From an uncultured Clostridia bacterium (GTDB taxonomy: Bacteria > Bacillota > Clostridia > Saccharofermentanales > Saccharofermentanaceae): a stretch of DNA of 64,000 bases. Positions 49,420 through 59,289 of the stretch are shown piece after piece. The translations under genes were made by a program, and so were the position numbers. The first letter of the stretch is position 1; every line of letters starts with the position of its first letter. The notes under the pieces are model-generated. The model searched no databases and was not told the origin of the DNA. It saw only the letters and a program-made list of their open reading frames with translations. The stretch is from NCBI GenBank assembly GCA_946537885.1, contig CAMNGC010000006.1, positions 33,694 through 97,693 of the forward strand, read 5' to 3'.

Positions 49420-50805
49420 ATGACTAAGCTTAACAAGATAATGTCCGTATTACTGACTCTTGTCTTTACGTTGCTCTTTGTATCCGGCGCAGCATATGTA
49501 TTGCGTGATAAGTCCGGAGAAGCAAAGCTTGGTGATTTCTATGACGATCCTTCCGATTACGATGTATATATCTTCGGCAGCAGCCACGCCGTTATGGGGC
49601 TTCTGCCGCTTGAATTATGGCAGGCAGAGGGGATCAGCTCCTATAATTTTGCAAACTTCGGACAGGCTATCCCTGTTGATTATTGGGTGCTTCGGAATGC
49701 TGCATCCGTCCATAAGCCGGAACTGGCGCTGATCGATGTATATACGGTATTTTTCGATGAGAAATATTCACATTTCCATATGGGATATCTGCACCAGAGC
49801 CTTGATACCATGCCCTGGTCAGCTACAAAGCTTAGGGCTCTAAAAGACCTTTTGGATGACGGTGAGAATCAAATGGAAATGTATATGCCTTTCTCATATT
49901 ATCATTCTCGTTGGGACAGCCTGTCAGTCGATGATCTTAAGCCTGTTGAACATCAGCTTCAGTTCGGTGCGGATGTCAACCAACAACTTATGGCACAGAT
50001 CGACGGAAGTGAGGTGGAGCCTGAGAAGCTTGAGAGACTTACTTTTCCTTTTGACAGTTATGATCTTTTGCCCGAGGATGATAAGTCTATGCCGCCGGAG
50101 ATCAGCGTGGAATATATCCGGAAGATGATCGAATTCTGTCAGGAAGAGGGGATAGAGGTAGTTCTTATCTCGTCGCCTCTTTATCTCACACAGGAGCAGC
50201 AAAGATATCTTAACTGGATAAATGATCTGGCAACTGAATACCATGTCCCTTTCATTAACGGTGTCAGATGCGATGTAGTGGACTACCGTACCGACATGTT
50301 GGACAGCGGTCACTTGAATTCAGCCGGAGCTCATAAATGGAGCAGTTATGTGGCATCTTATCTAATGGAGAATTATGGCTTGACAGATCACCGGGGAGAC
50401 CCGGATTATGAGCTTTTTGACGAGAATCTTGAAGCTCAGGGGAGAGTTCATGATGAACAGTTGATTGCCAACAGTTCTCTTTACGGCTGCCTGGTGCTTG
50501 CAGCTGATACACGCTATGATGTAGCGATATCGATCGCATCCGGATCTGCTGTTTATGATGACGATGAGATCAGGTTTCTGATAAACAATATCGTCGGTCT
50601 TGATATATCCGAAAATGAGTGGGAAAATGAAGGCGAGATAAACATAGCTAGTGATGCGGATTCTGTTTTGCCTGATGTGCGGGAGCTCGAGGATTACGAT
50701 ATCATCATCAGAGTTACAGACGCAGAGGGCCGGTTGATAACGGAATGTTCTTTCGTTTCTGATTACAACGGAATGGATGGCTTTACAAGGATATTCGGAC
50801 AGTGA
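49420..50805 (+). CDS. Membrane-anchored SGNH/DltD/AlgJ-like protein, MBOAT partner
   Basis: N-terminal TM; YIFGSSHAVMGLLPLELWQ (Ser block), DSGHLNSAGAHKWSSYV (His block); directly downstream of MBOAT. Confidence 0.8.
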   Translation: MTKLNKIMSVLLTLVFTLLFVSGAAYVLRDKSGEAKLGDFYDDPSDYDVYIFGSSHAVMGLLPLELWQAEGISSYNFANFGQAIPVDYWVLRNAASVHKPELALIDVYTVFFDEKYSHFHMGYLHQSLDTMPWSATKLRALKDLLDDGENQMEMYMPFSYYHSRWDSLSVDDLKPVEHQLQFGADVNQQLMAQIDGSEVEPEKLERLTFPFDSYDLLPEDDKSMPPEISVEYIRKMIEFCQEEGIEVVLISSPLYLTQEQQRYLNWINDLATEYHVPFINGVRCDVVDYRTDMLDSGHLNSAGAHKWSSYVASYLMENYGLTDHRGDPDYELFDENLEAQGRVHDEQLIANSSLYGCLVLAADTRYDVAISIASGSAVYDDDEIRFLINNIVGLDISENEWENEGEINIASDADSVLPDVRELEDYDIIIRVTDAEGRLITECSFVSDYNGMDGFTRIFGQ

Positions 50806-50884
50806 ATATGACGATTAAGGCACTGTCCTCTTGTTATTGTGCACAAAAATGAACTTAAAATATCACGCTTTTTTGTAATTTTAG

Positions 50885-50957
50885 TTGGTATTTGTGGTCT
50901 CTTTATTATATAATCAGATGTGAGAAAAGTTGTTGCGCTCCCCGAAGGGGGATCGCA
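50885..50957 (+). promoter_or_regulatory. Putative glycogen-operon promoter and 5'-UTR hairpin
   Basis: TTGGTA-18 nt-TATAAT (50885-50914), then hairpin TGCGcTCCCC-gaag-GGGGAtCGCA at 50934-50957. Confidence 0.5.
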
Positions 50958-50984
50958 GCGACCTGTTGTAAGTGGAGGAAAGTA

Positions 50985-53057
50985 ATGGACCACGCATACT
51001 TATTTAACCGTGGAGAGGATTATATGAGCTATAATTTCCTCGGTTCACATCCGCATACGGATGACAGCGGTAACTCCGGATTCATCTTCAGAGTTTGGGC
51101 GCCCAAGGCTCATGCTGTCAGTGTTATCGGTGATTTCAATGATTGGGAGCCGGATGCTTCGCAGATGTTCCGTCTTGGCGATACAGGTATATGGGAGATC
51201 TTTATTCCCGGAGCCAGACAGTGGGACAGATATAAGTACAGAGTAGTCGGTGCAGACAATCGCATATATGACAAGGGCGATCCTTATGCCAGACACTTCG
51301 AGACAAGACCCAATAATGCCTCGATCCTTTATTCGGACGATTATGTATGGGGTGACGGAGACTTCAGAAAGAATAAGAAGGATGCTCTGGCTCCCCAGCC
51401 GATCAATATCTATGAGATCCATCTGGGATCCTGGAGAAGACATCCCGACGGCAATTTCTTTACCTATAGAGAACTTGCTCTGGATCTTATTGATTACTGC
51501 AAGAAGATGAACTATACACATATCGAGTTGATGCCTGTTTTGGAGCACCCTCTTGATGCTTCTTGGGGTTATCAGGTAACCGGTTATTACGCTGTAACCA
51601 GTCGCTTCGGTACGCCTGAGGACTTTAAGTATTTTGTTGATGTCCTGCACCAGAACGGTATATCCATCATTCTTGACTGGGTACCGGCTCACTTCCCGAA
51701 GAATCTGGAAGGTCTGGTAAGATTCGACGGCACTCCCTGCTACGAGTATTCGGATCCAAGGATCGGAGAACATCGTGAGTGGGGCACATATGTTTTCGAT
51801 TATTCGAAGAATGAAGTCGTATCTTTCCTGATTTCCAATGCCATTTTCTGGATTGATGAGTATCATATCGACGGACTGAGAGTCGATGCGGTCAGCAGCA
51901 TGCTCTACAGGGATTATGGAAGAACATCATATATCCCCAATAAATATGGCGGTAATGAGAATCTTGAGGCTATAGAGTTCTTTAAGAAGCTTAATGGCAC
52001 GATAAGACGTGAGTATCCTTCGGTCATGATGGTGGCTGAGGAGTCCACGGCTTGGCCTAAGGTATCTCATCCCGTTGAGGAAGGCGGCCTCGGTTTTACT
52101 CATAAGTGGAATATGGGCTGGATGCATGACACGCTGGATTATTTCTCGACTGACTCTTACGCGAGAGGCTGGCATCATGATCAGTTCTGCTTCTCTATGA
52201 TGTATGCTTTCTCGGAGAATTATGTTCTGAGCCTGTCACACGATGAGGTCGTTCACGGCAAGTATTCCATGATAGACAAGATGCCCGGTGATGTGTGGCG
52301 TAAATTCGCCTCTCTTAGGACTCTTTTCCTCTACCAGATGAGTCATCCCGGTGCCAAGCTTAACTTTATGGGATCCGAGTTTGGTCAGTTCATAGAGTGG
52401 AGATACTATGAGCAGCTTGAGTGGTTCATGCTCGATTATGAATCGCATCGTCTGCTTCAGGACTTTAATTCAAAGCTTAACCGATTCTATATCGATCATC
52501 CTCAGCTCTGGGAAGACGATCATACCTGGGCAGGCTTTGAATGGATCGATGCGTCCGATACAAAGAATAATGTATTCATATATAAGAGATCATGTCCTGA
52601 GCCTGAATATAAGGATGTATATGTTGCTCTTAACATGGTTCCTCAGCCCTTGGAGGAATACAAGATCCCTGTATATGAGCTTGGCACATATAAGATCGTT
52701 CTCAATACCGATGATATGTCCTTCGGAGGAAGCGGTTATCCCACTGCCACCGATGTCAACGGTTGCGTAGAAGCTGTCGATGAGGAGTATAACGGTAAGC
52801 CTTATTACATCAAGCTTAATCTTCCGCCTCTCGCGGGTATCTACTTCATGAAGGTAGCGGAGCCTAAGAAGCCTGAGAAGAAAGCTAAGAAGATCGAAAA
52901 GAAGATCGAGAAGAAAGCTGCTTCCAAGCCCGACGCTAAGACTGCAAAGAAGACTGCAAAGTCGGCCGCTAAGAAGAGTGAGAAGAAGCCTGCTGAAGTT
53001 AAGACAACTGAAACAAAGACAGCAGGGGATAAGGCAAAAGCCGATAAGCCGAAGTAG
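50985..53057 (+). CDS. glgB: 1,4-alpha-glucan branching enzyme with Lys/Ala-rich C-terminal tail
   Basis: GGAGG RBS before ATG 50985; FRVWAPKAHAVSVIGDFNDW, GLRVDAVSSMLYRDYGR, MVAEESTAWP, LSHDEVVHGK. Confidence 0.96.
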   Translation: MDHAYLFNRGEDYMSYNFLGSHPHTDDSGNSGFIFRVWAPKAHAVSVIGDFNDWEPDASQMFRLGDTGIWEIFIPGARQWDRYKYRVVGADNRIYDKGDPYARHFETRPNNASILYSDDYVWGDGDFRKNKKDALAPQPINIYEIHLGSWRRHPDGNFFTYRELALDLIDYCKKMNYTHIELMPVLEHPLDASWGYQVTGYYAVTSRFGTPEDFKYFVDVLHQNGISIILDWVPAHFPKNLEGLVRFDGTPCYEYSDPRIGEHREWGTYVFDYSKNEVVSFLISNAIFWIDEYHIDGLRVDAVSSMLYRDYGRTSYIPNKYGGNENLEAIEFFKKLNGTIRREYPSVMMVAEESTAWPKVSHPVEEGGLGFTHKWNMGWMHDTLDYFSTDSYARGWHHDQFCFSMMYAFSENYVLSLSHDEVVHGKYSMIDKMPGDVWRKFASLRTLFLYQMSHPGAKLNFMGSEFGQFIEWRYYEQLEWFMLDYESHRLLQDFNSKLNRFYIDHPQLWEDDHTWAGFEWIDASDTKNNVFIYKRSCPEPEYKDVYVALNMVPQPLEEYKIPVYELGTYKIVLNTDDMSFGGSGYPTATDVNGCVEAVDEEYNGKPYYIKLNLPPLAGIYFMKVAEPKKPEKKAKKIEKKIEKKAASKPDAKTAKKTAKSAAKKSEKKPAEVKTTETKTAGDKAKADKPK

Positions 53058-53113
53058 TAGGAACTAAGGCTTAGGGAGTATAACGAAGTATTATTATTTG
53101 GAGGTAACAATAT

Positions 53114-54373
53114 ATGGGTAGAACTGATGTCGTTGCGATGATACTGGCAGGAGGTCAGGGTGCAAGACTCGGTGTACTGACAAAGAGGATTGCAAAGCCG
53201 GCGGTTCCTTTCGGAAGCCGTTACAGGATCATTGATTTTCCTTTGTCAAACTGTGTTAATTCAGGGATCGAGATCGTAGGCGTTCTGTCTCAGTACCAGC
53301 CTCTGGCTCTGAACACATACGTAGGTAACGGACATCCTTGGGATCTGGACCGTAATAATGCTGGCGCTTATATCCTTCCGCCTTACCAGAGATCAGGTAA
53401 GAGTGACTGGTATAAGGGTACGGCTAATGCGATCTATCAGAACAAGGATTTTATCGATGATAATAATCCCAAATATGTAGTTATCCTGTCAGGTGACCAT
53501 ATATACAAGATGGATTACGCAGCTATGCTTAAGCAGCATATTGCTAAGGGGGCAGACGCTACAGTAGCTGTTTATGAAGTACCGTGGGAGGAGGCTCCGA
53601 GATTCGGTATACTTAATACTGAAGGCGACGATTCCATCTATGAGTTTGAAGAGAAACCTGCTGAGCCTAAGAGTAATCTCGCTTCCATGGGTGTCTACAT
53701 CTTCACCTGGGATGTTTTAAGGGCTGCGCTCATCAAGGATGAGGCTGATCCTAATTCCAACAACGACTTCGGTAAGAATATCATCCCCATGCTCTTGAGT
53801 GAGGGCAAGAAGCTTTTCGCTTACAGGTTCTCAGGATATTGGAAGGATGTAGGAACTATTTCTTCCTTGTGGGAGACGAATATGGATATCCTTGATAAAC
53901 CTGAGGAGATCAATCTCGTTGACCGTTCATGGAAGATCTTCAGCCGTAACCCCGTAAAGCCTTCGCACTTCATCGGAAAGGACGGAAGGGTTAAGAGTTC
54001 TGCTCTGACTGATGGTTGCAGGATCCACGGAGATGTTGAGCATTCGGTTCTCTCGGAGTCAGTTATCGTAGAGAAGGGGGCAGTTGTCAAAGACTGTGTC
54101 CTGCTCCCGGGCGTAGTCGTTAAGGAAGGCGCTCATATCGAGAGATGTATTGTCGATTTTGGAACTGTCATCGGCAAGAATGTCAAGGCGGGACCCAATG
54201 TGGAAGGCGAGTGTGCATACACGAACCATAAGATCTGTTCTCAGGGTATCACGGTCTTCGAGCGTGGTCTGATCATCAAGGATAACGCGGTTATTCCTGC
54301 TAACAGCATGATCGATTCGGATATTGAAGTATCCGATGAAGAGAGTGTTATCCAGAGTACATTCAGAGTTTAA
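53114..54373 (+). CDS. glgC: Glucose-1-phosphate adenylyltransferase
   Basis: [67 protein letters not shown]. Confidence 0.97.
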   Translation: MGRTDVVAMILAGGQGARLGVLTKRIAKPAVPFGSRYRIIDFPLSNCVNSGIEIVGVLSQYQPLALNTYVGNGHPWDLDRNNAGAYILPPYQRSGKSDWYKGTANAIYQNKDFIDDNNPKYVVILSGDHIYKMDYAAMLKQHIAKGADATVAVYEVPWEEAPRFGILNTEGDDSIYEFEEKPAEPKSNLASMGVYIFTWDVLRAALIKDEADPNSNNDFGKNIIPMLLSEGKKLFAYRFSGYWKDVGTISSLWETNMDILDKPEEINLVDRSWKIFSRNPVKPSHFIGKDGRVKSSALTDGCRIHGDVEHSVLSESVIVEKGAVVKDCVLLPGVVVKEGAHIERCIVDFGTVIGKNVKAGPNVEGECAYTNHKICSQGITVFERGLIIKDNAVIPANSMIDSDIEVSDEESVIQSTFRV

Positions 54374-54392
54374 TTCACGGAGGGAACGATAA

Positions 54393-55502
54393 ATGTTTAA
54401 TAATGCGATGGGCCTGATACTGGCCGACAATAAGAAGATCACTCTCGGAGAGTTATCCGGTCCGAGAGCTTTGTCCGCGGTTCCTTTCGCCGGACGTTAC
54501 AGAATAATCGACTTTATGCTTTCCAATATGGTCAATTCCGGGATCAAGAATGTCGGTGTTCTGACATACAACAAGTATAAGTCGCTGATGGATCACCTTG
54601 GAACAGGTGCTGCATGGTCTCTGGACCGTAAGAATGACGGTCTTCATATCCTGCCGCCTTATGTTAATTCCGAGGCTACCAATATCAACGGCGACGAGGA
54701 ATTGGCAGGTGTGCTTGATTTCTTGAGAACATCAAGAACTACATTCGTTATCGTAGCCAACAGTAATGTTGTACTGAATACTACTTTCGATGATATGATC
54801 GAAGCTCATGAGAAGAGCGGTGCAGACCTTACGGTTATGTATAATCGTGATGCTACCAAGTTCGGAAGCCCCAGTTACATCCTTGATGTAGATGAAGATG
54901 GTTTTGTTAAGGATATGCTGTATAATCCTCAGAAGGCGGCTTCCAACAAGAGTTCTCTGGGTATTATCTGTCTGAGAAGAGATATGCTGGTTGATATAAT
55001 CTCAAAGCAGATGTCTCACGGTATTACTCACTTCGGTATCCATTCGATGGTTAAGATGTTTGACGAGCTTAAAGTATATGCTTACGAATACGCCGGGGTC
55101 GCACTCAGGATCAACAGTGTTCAGACATATTTCAATGCTTCCATGAACCTGCTGAATGAATCCGTAAGAGACGACCTTTTCTGGAGCGGTGAGCCTATCT
55201 ACACGAAGGTTAAGGATGAGGCTCCTACACTTTATTTCGAGACGTCGGATGTTAAGAATTCCATCCTCTCCGACGGTTGTCGAATCTATGGAAATGTAGA
55301 AGATTCCATTATCTTCAGAAGTGTAACCGTTTCCAAGAATACTACCATCAAGAATTGTGTGGTCATGCAGGATGCCCACATTTCCGAGAATTGCCATCTT
55401 GAGAATGTAATTCTCGACAAGAATGCATTCGTCAGACCGGGTGTCAGACTTGTAGGTCATCACGACTATCCTGTAGTAATTGGCAAGGGGGCTGGTATTT
55501 AA
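54393..55502 (+). CDS. glgD: GlgC paralogue, glucose-1-phosphate adenylyltransferase subunit GlgD
   Basis: AVPFAGRYRIIDFMLSNMVNSGIKNVGVLT; lacks the intact N-terminal GGQGxRL motif, adjacent to glgC. Confidence 0.93.
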   Translation: MFNNAMGLILADNKKITLGELSGPRALSAVPFAGRYRIIDFMLSNMVNSGIKNVGVLTYNKYKSLMDHLGTGAAWSLDRKNDGLHILPPYVNSEATNINGDEELAGVLDFLRTSRTTFVIVANSNVVLNTTFDDMIEAHEKSGADLTVMYNRDATKFGSPSYILDVDEDGFVKDMLYNPQKAASNKSSLGIICLRRDMLVDIISKQMSHGITHFGIHSMVKMFDELKVYAYEYAGVALRINSVQTYFNASMNLLNESVRDDLFWSGEPIYTKVKDEAPTLYFETSDVKNSILSDGCRIYGNVEDSIIFRSVTVSKNTTIKNCVVMQDAHISENCHLENVILDKNAFVRPGVRLVGHHDYPVVIGKGAGI

Positions 55503-57214
55503 TGGAAAAGATCAAAGTATTATTCGCTTCTTCGGAGGTTAGTCCCTTCGTAAAGGTTGGAGGTTTGGCAGATGTTGTCGGAGCTTTGCCCGTAGAATTG
55601 AACAAGCACGGGATAGACGCGCGCGTTATCCTGCCGCTGTATCGTAAGATCAAGATCAAGTACCAGGACGAGTTGAATTTCTTGGGTTGGAAGATGGTGC
55701 ATATGGGTTGGAGATCTCTTTATGCAGGACTCTTCTCCATGGAAAAGAACGGAACCATCTTCTACTTCATCGATAATGAGTACTATTTCAATTTTGATCA
55801 GGTCTATGTCGAGTATGTTTTCGATATAGAGAGATATTGCTTCTATCAAAGAGCAGTACTTGATTTCATGGGCGACTTCATGAATTTCGAGCCTAATGTT
55901 CTGCATTGTAACGACTGGCAGACCGGTATGATGCCGATGCTCCTTGATGCTCATTTCAAGAAACATGGTTACCATACGAATGTTCAGACTGTCTTTACGA
56001 TCCACAATCTTAAATATCAGGGCGTTCATTCTATCGATGTGGTAAGAGAAATGCTCGATCTGCCTGATGAATATTTACGGGACGAGTTCTGTATCAAGGA
56101 TCGTGCCATCAACTTCATGAAGGCCGGTATCGTATATTCCAACTCGGTTACTACAGTATCTCCCACATATGCTTATGAGATAATGACCGACTATTACGGA
56201 GAAGGTCTTAATTACACATTGCAGAGATATGCATATAAGGTATCCGGTATTCTTAACGGGATCAACGATATGGAATACAATCCTTCTACTGATGATAAGA
56301 TCCCGATGAAGTATGACATCACTAATTATAAGGAGGGCAAGGCAGCCTGCAAAAAGTCACTTCAGGAACAGTTACAGCTTGAGATCAACCCCGGTGCTCC
56401 TCTATGCGTAATGATCTCCCGCCTCGTAGATCAGAAAGGTCTCGATCTCCTGCTCTATGTATTGGATGAGATGCTCTATGACGGAATGCAGATCGTAGTC
56501 CTCGGCACAGGTGATCCTTACTACGAGAGAGCCCTGGCTGATACAGCTGCCCGTAACCCAGGTAAGATGTGCGCTTGCATTGATTTTGATTCAGGTCTTG
56601 CACATACGATGTATGCTGCGGCAGATATCTTCCTGATGCCTTCGCTGTTTGAACCCTGTGGCCTTTCTCAGTTGGTATCCATGGCATATGGTACTGTTCC
56701 GGTAGTAAGAGAGACAGGCGGACTTAAGGATACAGTTATTCCTTATAACGAGTTTACAGGTGAAGGCAACGGATTCTCTTTTGCTAATATCAATGCGCAT
56801 GAATTCCTCTTCATCACGAAGTATGCATGTGATCTTTACAGACATCATAAGGATGTTTGGGATAATATCATCAAGGCTGGCATGAAGGGCGATTATTCCT
56901 GGAAGAAGAGCGCCAAAGAGTATGCAGGTCTTTATTCCTTGATCACAGGTATCGAGTATAAGAGCGAGACTGAGACTGCTGTTGAGAGCAAGGAAGAAGT
57001 TAAGATCGAGCCTGAGATCAAAGAGGAGCCTTCTAAGGCTGAAACTGTGGTAAAGAAAGCTCCTGCCAAGAAGACTTCTGCTGCAAAGAAAGCTCCGGTC
57101 AAGAAGGCAGCCGCAAAGAAACCTGCAGCCAAGAAGACGACGACAGCTAAGAAGCCTGCTGCCAAGAAGACTGCTGCTTCCAAGGGCGAGAAGAAAGACG
57201 AGGAGAAGGTATAA
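55502..57214 (+). CDS. glgA: Glycogen synthase (ADP-glucose) with Lys/Ala/Pro-rich C-terminal tail
   Basis: VLFASSEVSPFVKVGGLADVVGALPVEL, LHCNDWQTGMMPMLL, SLFEPCGLSQLVSMAYGTVPVVRETGGLKDTV. Confidence 0.96.
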   Translation: MEKIKVLFASSEVSPFVKVGGLADVVGALPVELNKHGIDARVILPLYRKIKIKYQDELNFLGWKMVHMGWRSLYAGLFSMEKNGTIFYFIDNEYYFNFDQVYVEYVFDIERYCFYQRAVLDFMGDFMNFEPNVLHCNDWQTGMMPMLLDAHFKKHGYHTNVQTVFTIHNLKYQGVHSIDVVREMLDLPDEYLRDEFCIKDRAINFMKAGIVYSNSVTTVSPTYAYEIMTDYYGEGLNYTLQRYAYKVSGILNGINDMEYNPSTDDKIPMKYDITNYKEGKAACKKSLQEQLQLEINPGAPLCVMISRLVDQKGLDLLLYVLDEMLYDGMQIVVLGTGDPYYERALADTAARNPGKMCACIDFDSGLAHTMYAAADIFLMPSLFEPCGLSQLVSMAYGTVPVVRETGGLKDTVIPYNEFTGEGNGFSFANINAHEFLFITKYACDLYRHHKDVWDNIIKAGMKGDYSWKKSAKEYAGLYSLITGIEYKSETETAVESKEEVKIEPEIKEEPSKAETVVKKAPAKKTSAAKKAPVKKAAAKKPAAKKTTTAKKPAAKKTAASKGEKKDEEKV

Positions 57215-57219
57215 TCCCG

Positions 57220-59253
57220 ATGGCTTTCAGACACGCATCCAGAAGAAGTGAGTACAGAACGCCCTTTGGGGCAATGCCTACAGACGGCAGAGTATTGCTG
57301 TATCTGGATACGGATAAGGAAGCTGATAATGTAACCTTATGTTATACATATGGTCTCTATGATTTCTCATATCAGGAAGAGCCCATGTGTCATGTTAAAG
57401 ATTATGAAGACCGTAAGCGATATGAGGTAAGGCTTGCCCTGCCTCATGAGCCCGGTCTTCTTTTTTACTGGTTCAAGTTCAATATGCCCTCCGAGTCCGG
57501 ATCCGTCACGCGCTTTTATGTGGCTGAGGGCGATACTCCGGACGGCAGCGGAAGACTGTCGGAAGAACCGCCGAGGGTAGGCCCCGAGGAGGATAAGTAT
57601 CCCTACGCTTTCCAGATTACCGTATATCAAAGGGGCTATAGGACGCCCGATCATATGAAGGGAGCCATGATCTATCAGATCTTCCCGGACAGGTTCGCCC
57701 GTGACTCGGAGTTCTCCTTCAAAGAGCTGATAAATGCCTCCCCCAGGGAGGAGAGGATCTACCACGAGGATTGGTATGAGGATGTAGATATCAAAGGCAA
57801 ACCTTCAACCGGCTATCTTGCTTGTGATTTCTTCGGCGGATCTCTCAGAGGTATTACTGAGCATTTGGATTACATAAAGTCTTTGGGTATAGATATTATC
57901 TATTTGAATCCTATTTTCGAGGCAAGATCCAGTCATCGTTACGATACTGCCGATTATTTGAATGTTGATCCGATACTTGGCGGTAACGAAGCTTTCGATG
58001 AGCTTTCTCGAAAAGCATCTGAACTTGGCATAAAGCTGATCATCGACGGAGTCTTCAGTCACACCGGAGCAGACAGCAGATATTTTAATAAGTTTGATCG
58101 ATATAGCGGTGTGGGAGCTTACCGTTCGTATAAAACAGGTGAGGAGAGCAAGTTCCGCTCATGGTATTCATTCTATAGGGATGATGAAGGCAACATCTCC
58201 TATGAATCCTGGTGGGGCTTCCCGGATCTGCCTAATGTTGACGAGAATAATCTCTCATATCGTAATTTTATCTTCGGAGAAGGTGGCGTAGTCGATACAT
58301 GGACTTCCAGAGGCGCAGCGGGTATCCGACTTGATGTTTCCGATGAATTGCCGGACAGTTTTATAAGGCAGATGAGAGATACACTTAAAGCGAAGACTGA
58401 TGGTCAGGGCATGCTTGTCGGCGAAGTCTGGGAGGATGCCAGCAATAAGTGCAGCTACGGTTCATATAGAGATTTTCTTTTCGGAAGGACCCATGATTCC
58501 GTAATGGGCTATACATTCAGAAGTACAGTTCTTGATTTCCTGTGCGGTTATATAGATGCCTCGGTATTTAACAGTCGCCTTGAAGGCTATAGAGAACGAT
58601 ATCCTGCAGAAAGCTATTATTGCATCATGAATCTTATCTCATCTCACGATGTCCCTCGCGCCATGACCTTGTTGGCCCTTCCGGAAGTTGGCGAAGAACG
58701 GGAGGAACAGCAGAAGTTAAAGGTTCCGGAGGAGCTTGTTGATGATTGTGCCAGACTCATGCAGATGGCTTATGCCATTCAGATCGGATATATCGGTGCA
58801 TGTTGTGTTTATTATGGCGATGAGGTTCTGATGGAGGGCTATAAGGACCCTTTCAACAGAAGGACATATCCATGGGGAAGACTTAACGGCAGGCAGGAGG
58901 AGAACCTTGAGCTGGTAAGGAGACTTGCGGCTCTCCGTAGTGAGAATGATGTATTAAAGACCGGTTTTTATGAGACTTTGTATGCCGAGGGGCAGGCAAT
59001 GGCTTTCAGAAGATTTGCTGATAGCTGCGGCAAGGACTTTTTCGATAATAAGATCGAGAATGGAAGTTCGAATATTCTTCTGCTGTTAAATAGAAGCGCC
59101 GATATCCTTTATTTTGATGTTAAGGACGGTAAGCAGGTCAGTCTGTCGGAGAACGGAGATGTGCCGTTGGCAGTAGAGCCGGTAACAAAGGCGGTGCCCG
59201 GGGCGATGCAGATAGGTTTGCCGCCGTCATCTTTTATTTTTGTAGTTTATTAA
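57220..59253 (+). CDS. GH13 alpha-amylase-family enzyme (neopullulanase/cyclomaltodextrinase-like)
   Basis: AMIYQIFPDRFA, DIIYLNPIFEARSSHRYDTADYLNVDP, LIIDGVFSHTG, AAGIRLDVSDELP, LVGEVWEDA, LISSHDVPR. Confidence 0.9.
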   Translation: MAFRHASRRSEYRTPFGAMPTDGRVLLYLDTDKEADNVTLCYTYGLYDFSYQEEPMCHVKDYEDRKRYEVRLALPHEPGLLFYWFKFNMPSESGSVTRFYVAEGDTPDGSGRLSEEPPRVGPEEDKYPYAFQITVYQRGYRTPDHMKGAMIYQIFPDRFARDSEFSFKELINASPREERIYHEDWYEDVDIKGKPSTGYLACDFFGGSLRGITEHLDYIKSLGIDIIYLNPIFEARSSHRYDTADYLNVDPILGGNEAFDELSRKASELGIKLIIDGVFSHTGADSRYFNKFDRYSGVGAYRSYKTGEESKFRSWYSFYRDDEGNISYESWWGFPDLPNVDENNLSYRNFIFGEGGVVDTWTSRGAAGIRLDVSDELPDSFIRQMRDTLKAKTDGQGMLVGEVWEDASNKCSYGSYRDFLFGRTHDSVMGYTFRSTVLDFLCGYIDASVFNSRLEGYRERYPAESYYCIMNLISSHDVPRAMTLLALPEVGEEREEQQKLKVPEELVDDCARLMQMAYAIQIGYIGACCVYYGDEVLMEGYKDPFNRRTYPWGRLNGRQEENLELVRRLAALRSENDVLKTGFYETLYAEGQAMAFRRFADSCGKDFFDNKIENGSSNILLLLNRSADILYFDVKDGKQVSLSENGDVPLAVEPVTKAVPGAMQIGLPPSSFIFVVY

Positions 59254-59289
59254 TTATAATCGTTAATATGTGATTAGGAGGATAGAACT

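Noticed and set aside
54393-55502. GlgD with degraded nucleotide-binding motif as a candidate pseudoenzyme discovery
   Set aside because: A catalytically reduced GlgD partner beside GlgC is well established in Firmicutes; ordinary.
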